Below are positions 16,645 through 25,050 of a stretch of DNA of 64,000 bases, in pieces (the stretch's first letter is position 1; every line of letters begins with the position of its first letter). The notes beneath the pieces are model-generated. The model had not been told where the DNA came from. It ran no database searches and worked only from the letters and a program-made list of their open reading frames with translations. Position numbers and translations under genes: made by a program. The DNA is from Kaistia algarum (GTDB taxonomy: Bacteria > Pseudomonadota > Alphaproteobacteria > Rhizobiales > Kaistiaceae). Where the stretch lies: NCBI RefSeq assembly GCF_026343945.1, contig NZ_JAPKNJ010000003.1, forward strand, positions 682,001 through 746,000, given 5' to 3'.

Positions 16645-17817
16645 TCACCCGTTCTGTTTCCAGCCATACAGCCAGTCATAGCGGGCGAGCAGCCTTTCGC
16701 CGCCGAGCGCCTTCATGGTCGCGTCGCGGAATGAGGCGGCCAGCGGGCTCATGTGATAGATCGTGCCGTTCTGCTGGGCCGCGCGCCAGACTCGGGCAAC
16801 GCGGGGCTGGCGGAGCGCTTGATAGCGCTGGAGAGCCGCCTGCGTGTCGAAGCCCGGCTGCGCGAGGCAGCGTGTCAGGATTGCTGCGTCCTCGATTGCC
16901 ATCGCCGCGCCCTGGGCCAGGAAGGGCAGCATGGCATGGGCTGAATCACCGACCAGCACGGCATGGCCTCGATGCCAGGGCCCCGAGGGCTCGACGGCCC
17001 GGAGACACCAGCGCGTCCAGGCTTTTCCGGCGTTGATCAGGGCAGTAAGGACGCTGGACGCGTTGCGGAAAAAGCGTGTGATCTCGTCCGGATCGCCGGG
17101 CTCGGCCCAGCCCTCGCCGGACCAATCCTCCTCGATGATCGCGACGACGTTGATCTCCTTGCCGGCGCGGATCGGATAGGCGACCACGTGGCTGCGCTCG
17201 TTCATGAAGACGCTGACATGGTCGCGCGGCAGTTCCTCCGGCGCCTCGACGGCCGGAATCGTCGTCCGCCACGCCGTTCGCTGCGCCGCGATCTCGGTTT
17301 GGCCGGGATCGACGAAGTGCCGCACGGCAGAGCGGATACCATCGGCGCCGACAAGGAGTTTCGCGGCGTGGCGGGTACCGCCGATCGAGAAGCTTATGGC
17401 ACCGGACAGGGTTTCGACGTCGGTAATCGGGGCGGCGAGCGCCAAGCGGATCGATGGATCGGCTCGGGCGGCATCAAGCAGGAGCCGCTGCAGGTCGGCG
17501 CGATGCAGGACGCGATAGGGTGCGCCAAGGCGCAGCGCCGCGCTCGCCAGCGGCATCGAGACCAGCGGCTTGAGATGGCTGCCGGAATAGACGTCGATCG
17601 CCTGCGGCCGAACGGAGACGGCGTCAAGGGCCGGGCCGAGGCCGAGCTGTTCGAGGATGCGGCCGGCGTTCGGCGAGATCTGCAGGCCGGCACCGACCTC
17701 ATAATGGACCGCGGTCCGCTCGAACACGGACACCTGCCGGCCGCTGCGCGAAAGCAGCAGCGCAGCCGTCAGACCTGCGATGCCGGCGCCGGCGATCGCA
17801 GTCTCGAACTCGGCCAT
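16645..17817 (-). CDS. FAD-dependent aromatic monooxygenase (salicylate hydroxylase-like)
   Basis: A 390-residue class A flavoprotein monooxygenase. It has the N-terminal FAD site IAGAGIAGLTAALLLSRSG (GxGxxG), the middle VGADGIRSAVR motif (DG) and the C-terminal GDSAHAMLPFLAQGAAMAIE (GD motif with the usual ProPhe and Glu). The family hydroxylates salicylate, hydroxybenzoates or related rings using NAD(P)H and oxygen in the cytoplasm. The precise substrate is not deducible and no ring-cleavage gene is close. It starts 18 bp after the CHCC zinc-finger gene on the same strand. Confidence 0.87.
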   Translation of the reverse strand: MAEFETAIAGAGIAGLTAALLLSRSGRQVSVFERTAVHYEVGAGLQISPNAGRILEQLGLGPALDAVSVRPQAIDVYSGSHLKPLVSMPLASAALRLGAPYRVLHRADLQRLLLDAARADPSIRLALAAPITDVETLSGAISFSIGGTRHAAKLLVGADGIRSAVRHFVDPGQTEIAAQRTAWRTTIPAVEAPEELPRDHVSVFMNERSHVVAYPIRAGKEINVVAIIEEDWSGEGWAEPGDPDEITRFFRNASSVLTALINAGKAWTRWCLRAVEPSGPWHRGHAVLVGDSAHAMLPFLAQGAAMAIEDAAILTRCLAQPGFDTQAALQRYQALRQPRVARVWRAAQQNGTIYHMSPLAASFRDATMKALGGERLLARYDWLYGWKQNG

Positions 17818-17835
17818 AACAAACCTCGGCGCGGC

Positions 17836-18084
17836 TCAGGCCGCGATCGGATCGATGAAGAGATGGCCCGGCGGCAGCGTCTCGGTGCCGTGCAGCGCTG
17901 GATTGTAGCGATAGAGCGTCGAGCAATAGGGGCAGACGCGCTCGCCGTCTTCGCCGAGGTCGATGAAGATGTGCGGATGGTCGAAGGGTGGCTTGGCGCC
18001 CACGCACATGAACTCCTTCACGCCGATCTCGATCCGCGCCACGCCTGAATCATTGTGGAAATGCGGTATGACGTGCTCGGCCAT
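17836..18084 (-). CDS. CHCC zinc-finger domain protein
   Basis: An 82-residue protein with the zf-CHCC pattern: Cys in FMCVGAKPPFDHPHIFIDLG, His in that loop, and CPYCSTLYRY. This is the domain of mitochondrial complex I subunit NDUFS6; in alphaproteobacteria it is a small stand-alone protein linked to respiratory complex I. Length and motif spacing are normal. It precedes the monooxygenase gene by 18 bp on the minus strand. Confidence 0.88.
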   Translation of the reverse strand: MAEHVIPHFHNDSGVARIEIGVKEFMCVGAKPPFDHPHIFIDLGEDGERVCPYCSTLYRYNPALHGTETLPPGHLFIDPIAA

Positions 18085-18232
18085 GATCGTCTCGTCGTTC
18101 GAATTTGGAATGTGCCGGGACCATAGCGCTCACGGCGCGCGATGAACAGACCGTGATGGCGGCGGCGACACCTTGGCGCGGCGCCGCGCTTCAGCCATAA
18201 GAGCCTCCCGATCCGAGAGGCGTCGAAAATCC

Positions 18233-18991
18233 ATGCCCAGCTTCAATTCCAACGGCTATGAGATCGCCTTTATGGATGAGGGCGAGGGGCCGCCGGTCCT
18301 GCTCATCCATGGCTTTGCCTCGCGTTATCGCGTCAACTGGATCAATCCGGGCTGGGTTGATGCGCTGGTGAAGGCGGGGCGCCGCGTCGTCGCGTTCGAT
18401 AATCGCGGCCATGGCGACAGCGACAAGCCGCATGATGTCGGGGCCTATCGCCTCGGCGCCATGGCCGAGGACGCCCGCAACCTGCTCGACCATCTCGGAA
18501 TCCTGAGGGCCGACGTCATGGGCTATTCCATGGGCGCGCGGATCGCCGCCTTCCTGGCGCTGGCGCATCCCGAGCGGATCAAGGCCCTGATCTTCGGCGG
18601 GCTCGGCTACGGTATCGTCACGGGCGTCGGCGACTGGGGGCCGGTGGTTGCAGCTCTGGAGGCCGAGGACGCGTCGACGGTCACCGATCCGATCGGCCTT
18701 ATGTTCCGCAAATTCGCCGACCAGACCGGGAGCGACCGCGTGGCGCTCGCCGCCTGCATGAAGGCAACCCGCCAGCCCATCTCGGCCGATGATCTCTCGA
18801 CGCTGAAAATGCCGGTCCTGGTGGCCGTGGGCGAGAAGGACGAGCTCGCCGGCTCGCCCCAGGCGCTGGCGGAGATCATCCCGGGCGCCGAGGTGCTGGA
18901 GATCCCCAAGCGCGACCACATGCTGGCCGTCGGCGACAAGGCCTACAAGGCCGGCGCGCTCGACTTTCTCAAGCGAAAGGGGCTCGGCTGA
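18233..18991 (+). CDS. Alpha/beta-fold hydrolase
   Basis: A 252-residue serine hydrolase. The oxyanion HGFAS motif, nucleophile elbow GYSMG (Ser about residue 101), acid Asp in GEKDELAG and His in KRDHMLAVG form a complete triad. GAGAGG precedes the ATG at 18233. The DNRGHGDSDKP stretch puts it in the large esterase/epoxide-hydrolase-like group. The substrate is unknown. It is divergent from the zinc-finger gene. Confidence 0.87.
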   Translation: MPSFNSNGYEIAFMDEGEGPPVLLIHGFASRYRVNWINPGWVDALVKAGRRVVAFDNRGHGDSDKPHDVGAYRLGAMAEDARNLLDHLGILRADVMGYSMGARIAAFLALAHPERIKALIFGGLGYGIVTGVGDWGPVVAALEAEDASTVTDPIGLMFRKFADQTGSDRVALAACMKATRQPISADDLSTLKMPVLVAVGEKDELAGSPQALAEIIPGAEVLEIPKRDHMLAVGDKAYKAGALDFLKRKGLG

Positions 18992-19174
18992 GGCCGAAAG
19001 CCGGAATCGTATCAACCCCTTGGCGGTGCTTGCTGGCAAAATGATTCCGCTGGGATCGCTATCCAGACGATGAGCATTATTTGCTAAGAGTGCCCAGGTT
19101 TCATGGTATGGCGCCAGCGTGCTAGGCTTGGCGCAAAGAATGGCGGACATGGTTCCGTCGACGAGGAGGCGTTC

Positions 19175-19999
19175 ATGTCGGTCACGATTTCCCGTCAACA
19201 TGGCGAAGCCGTCGCCAGTTTCGATCCCATCTGGTCGGCCATCCGGGCCGATGCCGAGGAGATCGTGCGTAGCGAGCCTGCCATGGCGAGCTTCGTTTAC
19301 GGGACGATCCTGAACAGCGATCGGCTGGAGGAGGCCGTCGCCTGCCGCATTTCCGAACGGCTCCATCATCGCGATATGTCAGGCGAGATCATCCGCCAGG
19401 CTTTCCTCGAAGCCTATGCGGGTGATCCGGCGCTTGGAGAGGCGCTGCGCGTTGACATTGCCGCCGTGGTCGACCGCGATCCGGCATGCAACCGTGCGAT
19501 CGAGCCGGTGCTTTATTTCAAGGGGTTCCACGCCATTCAGACGCATCGTCTCGCGCATTGGCTCTGGAGCCGAGGGCGGCGTGACTTCGCCTATTATCTG
19601 CAGAGCCGCGCGTCGACCGTCTATCAGGTCGACATCAACCCGGCTGTCCGGCTCGGCAAGGGCATTTTCTTTGACCATGCGACCGCGATCGTCGTCGGCG
19701 AGACGGCGGTGATCGAGGACAATGTGTCTATATTGCAGGGTGTTACGCTCGGCGGCACGGGCAAGGAAACCGGCGATCGGCATCCCAAGGTGCGCCATGG
19801 CGTGTTGATCGGGGCGGGGGCCAAGATCCTCGGCAATATCGAGATCGGCCATTGCTCGCGGGTTGCCGCCGGCTCGGTCGTCCTGCACGCCGTGCCGCCG
19901 AATACGACGGTCGCGGGTGTGCCGGCCAAGGTCGTCGGCAGCGCGCCCTGTGCCGAGCCGTCGCGTGCCATGGACCAGATGCTGGTGGGTACCGCCTGA
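19175..19999 (+). CDS. cysE: Serine O-acetyltransferase
   Basis: A 274-residue enzyme that acetylates L-serine with acetyl-CoA, the first step of cysteine synthesis. It has the helical N-terminal domain (WSAIRADAEEIVRSEPAMAS) and a left-handed beta-helix with FFDHATAIVVGETAVIEDN and GGTGKETGDRHPKVRHGVL, including the catalytic His. GAGGAGG lies six bases before the ATG at 19175. The C-terminal tail ends MLVGTA, not the Ile that docks into CysK, so complex formation with O-acetylserine sulfhydrylase is uncertain. The DUF3126 gene follows. Confidence 0.94.
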   Translation: MSVTISRQHGEAVASFDPIWSAIRADAEEIVRSEPAMASFVYGTILNSDRLEEAVACRISERLHHRDMSGEIIRQAFLEAYAGDPALGEALRVDIAAVVDRDPACNRAIEPVLYFKGFHAIQTHRLAHWLWSRGRRDFAYYLQSRASTVYQVDINPAVRLGKGIFFDHATAIVVGETAVIEDNVSILQGVTLGGTGKETGDRHPKVRHGVLIGAGAKILGNIEIGHCSRVAAGSVVLHAVPPNTTVAGVPAKVVGSAPCAEPSRAMDQMLVGTA

Positions 20000-20094
20000 A
20001 CGGCGCTTCGCATCCCGCCCGGGATCGGCTAAAGCTGCCGCGCAGAGAGGGAGCCCATCCGGGCAATCCCTGAGAATCACCGCAGGAGAGAGAA

Positions 20095-20310
20095 TTGGAT
20101 CGCAAAGAGATCCAGAAGCTCGAGAGCTTCTTCCGCCGTCGCTTCGCCATGAAGGACATCAGCGTTCGCCAGCGTCCTCGCAAGGACGATTCGGCGGAGG
20201 TCTATTTCGGCGATGAGTTCGTCGGCGTCGTCTTCCGCGACGATGAGGAGGGTGACCTCTCCTACAACTTCACCATGGCAATCCTGGACATCGACCTCGA
20301 GGACGTTTGA
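20095..20310 (+). CDS. DUF3126 family protein
   Basis: A 71-residue soluble protein (LESFFRRRFAMKDISVRQRP...EVYFGDEFVGVVFRDDEEGD) that matches DUF3126, a small family seen mainly in Hyphomicrobiales. The TTG start is well supported by AGGAGAGAG. Function is unknown. A hairpin follows the stop by 18 bp, so cysE and this gene may form a terminated unit. Confidence 0.82.
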   Translation: MDRKEIQKLESFFRRRFAMKDISVRQRPRKDDSAEVYFGDEFVGVVFRDDEEGDLSYNFTMAILDIDLEDV

Positions 20311-20327
20311 TCCTCTGGAGTTCCAAG

Positions 20328-20354
20328 GATCCCGAAACGGGACGTTTTGGGATC
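20328..20354. terminator. Hairpin after the DUF3126 gene
   Basis: GATCCCGAAAC (20328-20338) pairs with GTTTTGGGATC (20344-20354) through one G-T pair, with a five-base loop. It sits just after the DUF3126 stop. No long T run follows, so it may be an RNA-stabilising structure and not a strong terminator. Confidence 0.45.
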
Positions 20355-20516
20355 GGCTGTTCCTTCATGAAACAGTAACCATGATCTTCCGGCCGTGGCG
20401 CTGAACCAAGGGGCCGGAAGCTGCGGGCTGAATGGGATCCCGAAGCTGCGGCATGGGCTTTGCCATAGCCTCGGCGGACTGCGGCGGTAGTGCCGTGGCG
20501 GGTCAGTGGGGCCACC

Positions 20517-20856
20517 GTGGACCGCATCGGGCTGTATTTGGTGATTCTCGGCTATGCGATGGCGACGGGGGTCGTGGTCGCGGGCGTCATGGCGAGCTTC
20601 TACGAGCTCATTGCCGCCGAACCGCTCAGATTTCGCCCGTTCGGAAAGAGCTTCGCCGCGTGGCTCACAAGCTTTCTTCTCCTTGCGATGACCGGACCTT
20701 TCATTATCCTCCGCGGTGCCGTGCAGGCGTTTCGGGCGGAGCGAAGCGCCTTTGGCCCCGATGGCCCTCAGCCTGCTGATCGCGGGCGTGTGGAGCGGTT
20801 GTTCGGGGCTGATCTTGCTGAGCCTGACCCTCACGGCACAGGCGGGTTTCTATTAG
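20517..20856 (+). pseudogene. Small three-helix membrane protein (DUF6949-like), frameshifted
   Basis: The GTG at 20517 starts two membrane helices (LYLVILGYAMATGVVVAGVM and AWLTSFLLLAMTGPFIILRG) and runs to SAFGP. In another frame a third helix starts immediately (MALSLLIAGVWSG...LILLSLTLTAQ) and ends with TAG at 20854, just before the ribosome site of the next gene. Removing one C from the run 20756-20759 joins them into a 111-residue protein of the right size for this small membrane family. The break is either a real inactivation or an assembly error. Confidence 0.65.
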
Positions 20857-20865
20857 GGGGGCTTC

Positions 20866-21390
20866 ATGCCCATTCATGCGCTCGACGGCGTCATGCCGGA
20901 ACTGCCCGGCGAGGGGCGCTACTGGGTAGCGCCGGATGCGCAGGTCATCGGCAAGGTGACGCTGGGCGATGAGGTTGGCATCTGGTTCGGCGCCGTGCTG
21001 CGCGGCGACAATGAGCGCATCACCATCGGCGCCCGCAGCAACATCCAGGAACACTCGGTCCTGCATACCGATATGGGCTATCCGCTCGCCATCGGGGAGG
21101 GCTGCACGATCGGCCACCGCGCGATCCTGCATGGCTGCACGGTCGGCGAGAACTCGTTGATCGGCATGGGCGCCATCGTCCTGAACGGTGCCCGTATCGG
21201 CGCCAATTGCCTCGTCGCCGCCGGCGCGCTTGTTCCGGAGGGAAGGGAGATCGCGGATGGCTCGCTGGTCGTCGGCGTGCCGGGCAGGGCGGTCCGCAGT
21301 CTCGACGCGGATGCGATCGAAAAGCTCAGGCGCGCCGCAACAGGTTATGTCGCCAATTGGCGCCGCTTCGCGGCAGGGCTCGGCCGCTGA
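20866..21390 (+). CDS. Gamma-class carbonic anhydrase family protein
   Basis: A 174-residue left-handed beta-helix protein with repeated hexapeptides and the three metal-binding His of the family in QEHSVLHTD and IGHRAILHGC. The GAVLRGDNERITIGARSN opening is diagnostic. Members (YrdA/PaaY/CaiE group) may be carbonic anhydrases or CoA thioesterases; which one cannot be told here. It begins nine bases after the frameshifted membrane gene, probably in the same transcript, and converges with the BTLCP gene. Confidence 0.9.
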   Translation: MPIHALDGVMPELPGEGRYWVAPDAQVIGKVTLGDEVGIWFGAVLRGDNERITIGARSNIQEHSVLHTDMGYPLAIGEGCTIGHRAILHGCTVGENSLIGMGAIVLNGARIGANCLVAAGALVPEGREIADGSLVVGVPGRAVRSLDADAIEKLRRAATGYVANWRRFAAGLGR

Positions 21391-21405
21391 TGCATCGCAT
21401 GTCGA

Positions 21406-22020
21406 TCAGCGCTTGATGGAGCCGACCAGCATGGTGCGGTCGTCCTCGATCGAGACCCAGCGACCGCTGTTGCGATCGTCCTGGCGCTTGATGAACTGAT
21501 AGTCCGTCTGGTTCCAGAGCTTGATCTTGCCTTCGAGATTGTCGAGCACCAGATCGCCGCGATCGGTCCGGACGGTCAGGATCGCGTGGCCGTCGCCATT
21601 GGTCTGCCGCACCACCGTGATCAGCAGCGAGCCGGCGGGCCAGCCGCGCTGCAGAAGCTCGCGCCGCTTCAGCAGCACATAGTCTTCGCAGTCGCCCTTG
21701 CTGTCCGGATAGGCCCAGTATTCTTCCTTGCCGTAGATGTCCTGGTCGGTATCGGGCTGGATCGCCGTATTGACGTTGTCATTGATGGCGATGAGCTCGT
21801 TCCAGCGGGCAGGCGTCAATTTCATCGCCGCTTCGGTCGCCGTGCGCTCGCGGCACTCGACCGGTATCCGGGCGCAGAGGTCATGATGGCCGATCGGCTG
21901 CGTCGTTGTGCCGATTACCTGCATGAAGGCCGACTGCGTTTGAGCATTCGCGGAGGGCATGACAAGACCCATCAACGCAACGACAATCCCGGCTAAACTA
22001 GAAACGCGTACGCAAAACAT
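21406..22020 (-). CDS. BTLCP transglutaminase-like cysteine peptidase (LapG-related)
   Basis: The ATG at 22020 gives a 204-residue secreted protein with a signal peptide ending SANA. The catalytic Cys-His-Asp triad of the family is intact: DSKGDCEDYVLLKR, NGDGHAILTV and LVLDNLEGKI. BTLCPs include LapG-type proteases that cut surface adhesins, although many alphaproteobacterial members have no known target. No lapD- or lapA-like gene is visible. Two CtrA-like boxes lie 120-180 bp upstream. Confidence 0.85.
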   Translation of the reverse strand: MFCVRVSSLAGIVVALMGLVMPSANAQTQSAFMQVIGTTTQPIGHHDLCARIPVECRERTATEAAMKLTPARWNELIAINDNVNTAIQPDTDQDIYGKEEYWAYPDSKGDCEDYVLLKRRELLQRGWPAGSLLITVVRQTNGDGHAILTVRTDRGDLVLDNLEGKIKLWNQTDYQFIKRQDDRNSGRWVSIEDDRTMLVGSIKR

Positions 22021-22139
22021 GATCGCTGTCCCGCTGTGCCGAAGGAACCGTGACACAAAGGCTTTTCTTCTAGTCTAATCTTCAAGATCAAATTCGATTT
22101 CAACTTAAGTCGAATTCGACGAGAATTTTATGCTTGTTG

Positions 22140-22155
22140 TTAACTTATTGTTAAC
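22140..22155. promoter_or_regulatory. CtrA-like box 1 (TTAA-N7-TTAAC)
   Basis: An exact match to the alphaproteobacterial cell-cycle regulator consensus TTAA-N7-TTAA (spacer CTTATTG) in an AT-rich island, 120 bp upstream of the BTLCP start. Confidence 0.6.
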
Positions 22156-22184
22156 ACTATGGGATGAGGCGACTGGCTGCAAGC

Positions 22185-22199
22185 TTAAGCTCTTGTTAA
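22185..22199. promoter_or_regulatory. CtrA-like box 2 (TTAA-N7-TTAA)
   Basis: A second exact TTAA-N7-TTAA match (spacer GCTCTTG), 45 bp from the first. Two perfect boxes so close in GC-rich DNA are unlikely by chance. The nearest gene reading away from them is the BTLCP gene. Confidence 0.6.
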
Positions 22200-22471
22200 G
22201 GTTAATGGCGGCCCTGGGGTGGTGCGGTCGTGGCGCCTACCGGCCGATTGCTGCGTTGATGGGCCCCGATCGGCGACGTGAACTGGCCGGCCAACTACCG
22301 GAAACAGGATCGAGGGGAGCAGGGCGACGCTGCTACGGCCAGACCCAGGGGCTTTGGCTTCTGACGGTCAGGGCAACGTCAATGCCGACGCGGCCGCCGA
22401 CCGGGCGCATGGGCAGAATTCGAGATTTTGGGAGCGTTTGTCAGTCTTGGCAGGCTCTGGCGAGCCTGGAG
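22200..22471. other. Non-coding stretch between CtrA-like boxes and the PilZ gene
   Basis: I see no convincing gene here. Open frames exist on the plus strand but have no ribosome site and run antisense through the PilZ gene. The stretch is the 3' flank of the PilZ gene. Confidence 0.5.
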
Positions 22472-23083
22472 CTAGAACAGCTCTTCCAGTCCGGCTTCGG
22501 TCTGGGGCCGTTCGAATTCGACGGCGAGGCCGCCGGCGAAATGTCGGCCGATACGGGCTGGCAGGGTGCCGAGGCGTACCGGCGCGCCAACCGGAGGCTC
22601 GGCGTCGACCGCGATGGCGGCGCCGGAGAGCGAGAGATCGAGGATGCGGCAGCGGAACGCGGTTCCGTCTGGCAGCGTCAGCTGGGAGAAGGGGTTGCGC
22701 GGCGCGATCCGGCCATGTTGCCGGGCGTCGTCCCGGCCGGAGCCGTCCCGGTCGGCGAGCCAGGCCAAGGACGCCGCGAGCTTGTCGCGCTTCCGAAGCG
22801 TCGCGGTGATCGTCATGGTGAAACCGATGTCCGTGGCGCGGACGATTGTGCCTTCGAGGCGGCCCAGATTGTCGATATAGGCGATGACCCGTTCCCCGAC
22901 TTGCCCGCGGATCGGTGCGGCCAGCGCAGCGCCATCCGCCGACACATCGATCGTGCGGCAGGGATATTCTCGTCGATCCTCCAGCATGTATCGCCCGGCC
23001 ATGGACAAAGCATAACGCCGGTAGCGCCGCCGGTCATAGTTCTCGAGCGGCGAGCGATGGGCGGTCTGGGGCGGCAGCGTCAT
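22472..23083 (-). CDS. Tandem PilZ-domain protein
   Basis: A 203-residue cytoplasmic protein with two PilZ-like halves. The first has RRRYRRYAL (RxxxR, residues 18-26) and DVSADGAAL (D-x-S-x-x-G). The second has GRIAPRNPF (about 124) and DLSLSGAAI (about 148). Both halves keep the Arg and Asp/Ser/Gly residues used for cyclic di-GMP binding. It is likely a c-di-GMP receptor that alters motility or polysaccharide output. A PAS protein lies 104 bp upstream on the same strand. Confidence 0.82.
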   Translation of the reverse strand: MTLPPQTAHRSPLENYDRRRYRRYALSMAGRYMLEDRREYPCRTIDVSADGAALAAPIRGQVGERVIAYIDNLGRLEGTIVRATDIGFTMTITATLRKRDKLAASLAWLADRDGSGRDDARQHGRIAPRNPFSQLTLPDGTAFRCRILDLSLSGAAIAVDAEPPVGAPVRLGTLPARIGRHFAGGLAVEFERPQTEAGLEELF

Positions 23084-23187
23084 GGAGCGTCCGGAATGGC
23101 CGTGGCCTCTCCGAAAGACCTAGCATTGCTGCAGTTAACAAGCGGTTCGGCGGCGGTGGCCCCCGCGCGGAGGCTCGTCGTCGGCGG

Positions 23188-23802
23188 CTATTGCCGGCCC
23201 CCGTCGAGGACGACGAGATGGCCGCGCCGCCGCCCCGAGCCGAGTGCTGCGGATGCGACCGATGCATGCACGGCCGGCGCAACGGCGCGGGCCAGCGCGG
23301 GGCGCTCGTCCGGCCAGATGAGGCGCAGGCTGGTTATGGTCTGGCGGATGATGGGGTGCAGTCCGAGCCAATAGGGCCGTTCGATCGGCACCATCAAGCC
23401 GAGCACGCGGTCATAGAGACGGCCGCCGCGCGACAGAGGCAGCAGGATCATCTCGGAAGGAACGGACTGCCCGCGTTCGTTGAAGGTCTCGACACCCAAC
23501 ACAGCCGCCGCCGCGTCGCCGGCAATCGCCTGCAGGAGGGTCGCCATCGCGTCGATGTCGGTATCGCCCCAGAGGCCGAGAAAGCTGCGGCTCTTGAGTT
23601 CCCGCCCGTAGAGCGCGCAGAGCCGTGTCCCGGCGAGCCGGAAGGGAATATGCGCGGCGGGCGGCGCATTCTCCAGAATGAAGGTGTCGCCCAATACCTC
23701 GCGGATGTCGCCAGGCTCGATCGCGCCGCGCAGCGGAGCCGCCGCCTCGCCGCGCAGGTCCGACCAGTAGGTGTGGAGATGCCGGGTATGCCGGTGCTTC
23801 AT
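23188..23802 (-). CDS. PAS-domain protein (PAS_5 type)
   Basis: A 204-residue protein of the single-PAS family common in Hyphomicrobiales. Landmarks are YWSDLRGEAAAPLRGAIEPG, the FRLAGTRLCALYGRELKSRS core and LLPLSRGGRLYDRVLGLM. There is no kinase, GGDEF or DNA-binding domain, so it probably acts through protein contacts. Its neighbour is the tandem PilZ gene on the same strand; a joint role in a c-di-GMP or cell-cycle pathway is inference. Confidence 0.75.
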   Translation of the reverse strand: MKHRHTRHLHTYWSDLRGEAAAPLRGAIEPGDIREVLGDTFILENAPPAAHIPFRLAGTRLCALYGRELKSRSFLGLWGDTDIDAMATLLQAIAGDAAAAVLGVETFNERGQSVPSEMILLPLSRGGRLYDRVLGLMVPIERPYWLGLHPIIRQTITSLRLIWPDERPALARAVAPAVHASVASAALGSGRRRGHLVVLDGGRQ

Positions 23803-24168
23803 GCTGCGATTTGTCTTTTCGAATCAGTGGTCTTTGGCACGGACAGCCTCGGTCTTGCGCGGAGTGTGCGGCAACGGAACAGTTTCAGGCATCGCTATTA
23901 TAGTGAACGCCGTGTAGCAGGGGTCGTGCCAATCTTAACGAAAGCTGAATAGAATCGCACGCACGTCGTTTTCAGATTGCCCGGGTTTTATCGGCGTGCC
24001 AGTTTTCCCGCCGGTTCGCAGCCGGGCTGTGCCGGGGGGAGCACCGGATGCGAAATGGCCGTCCGTGCGCGCCCGAACAGGGCAGCGCCGGACGGCTGTA
24101 ACCGGTACGGATGGAGACCAACCGCGCCGAGGCTTGCAATACCGCCGAGCCATCCCTATTCGAGCAGC
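23803..24168. other. Intergenic region between divergent PAS and rhomboid genes
   Basis: About 366 bp with no supported gene. It must hold the promoters of both divergent genes. I find no clear operator, riboswitch or repeat in it. Confidence 0.5.
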
Positions 24169-24906
24169 ATGGATCACAGAAGCGACTTCACCGTGCGAGA
24201 GCCGGTCTTCAATCTGCCGCGCGTTGTCGTCGCCAGCCTCGCCGTCCTCGTGGTGATCCACGCGGTGCGTGTCCTGCTGCTGTCGGCCGATCAGGACGGC
24301 TATGTCCTCGCCGCCTTCGCCTTCGTGCCAGTCCGCCTCACGGCACCGGACACATTCGGCTTCGATTGGCCGGGCGGGGTCGCCGGCGATGTATGGACCT
24401 TCGCGACCTACGCGCTCCTGCATGCCAACTGGATGCACCTCGTCAACAACGCCTTCTGGATGGCGGCCTTTGGCTCGCCCCTGGCTTGGCGCTTCGGGCC
24501 GCTCCGCTTTCTCGGCCTCTCAGTTCTGGGCGCGGTTGCTGGCGCGGCGGCCCATCTGGCGCTCGCACCCTATGGCACGTCGCCGCTCATCGGCGCCTCT
24601 GCGGCGATCTCGGCTCAGATGGCTGCGGTCGCGCGTTTCGCCTTCGCGCCAGGCGGGCGTCTGGGAATGACGCGCCCGAGCGTCGATGCCGATTTCCGGC
24701 CGGCGCTGACAATTCCCGAAATGATCCGCAACGGGCGGGCGATGGGGTTCCTCGGCGTTTGGTTCGTGCTCAACCTCGTCTTCGGCTTGCTGTTCTCTCC
24801 GCCGGGGACCCAGTTGGGCCAGATTGCCTGGGAAGCGCATCTCGGCGGCTTCGTCGTCGGCCTGCTGTTCTTCCCGATCTTCGATCCGATCCGCCGCCGG
24901 CCCTGA
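24169..24906 (+). CDS. Rhomboid-family intramembrane serine protease
   Basis: A 245-residue six-helix membrane protein. HLVNNAFWMAAFGSPLAWRF carries the conserved His-Asn of helix two. GASAAISAQMAA carries the nucleophile (GxSx), although the usual GxSG has Ala in place of Gly. AHLGGFVVGLLF supplies the catalytic His. Activity is therefore likely. The ATG at 24169 is the first start before the helix. Its substrate is unknown and it stands alone in its transcription unit. Confidence 0.88.
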   Translation: MDHRSDFTVREPVFNLPRVVVASLAVLVVIHAVRVLLLSADQDGYVLAAFAFVPVRLTAPDTFGFDWPGGVAGDVWTFATYALLHANWMHLVNNAFWMAAFGSPLAWRFGPLRFLGLSVLGAVAGAAAHLALAPYGTSPLIGASAAISAQMAAVARFAFAPGGRLGMTRPSVDADFRPALTIPEMIRNGRAMGFLGVWFVLNLVFGLLFSPPGTQLGQIAWEAHLGGFVVGLLFFPIFDPIRRRP

Positions 24907-25050
24907 GCGTCGTTCTTGCCAACCATCCGGCGAGGGACCATCATCCTTTTCTAGACGATGGCCCTCCGATGGGGAGGGTCGCTCGCCAAGAGGGCCCGGA
25001 CTGGTCCGATCCAAGAGAACGGCCGGCCTCTCCAACAGGGAGACGACGCC

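Noticed and set aside
22130..23374. Plus-strand open frame of about 414 codons from the CtrA-like boxes through the PilZ gene
   Set aside because: It runs antisense to the PilZ gene, which has clear motifs; the first 80 codons have no recognisable protein features.
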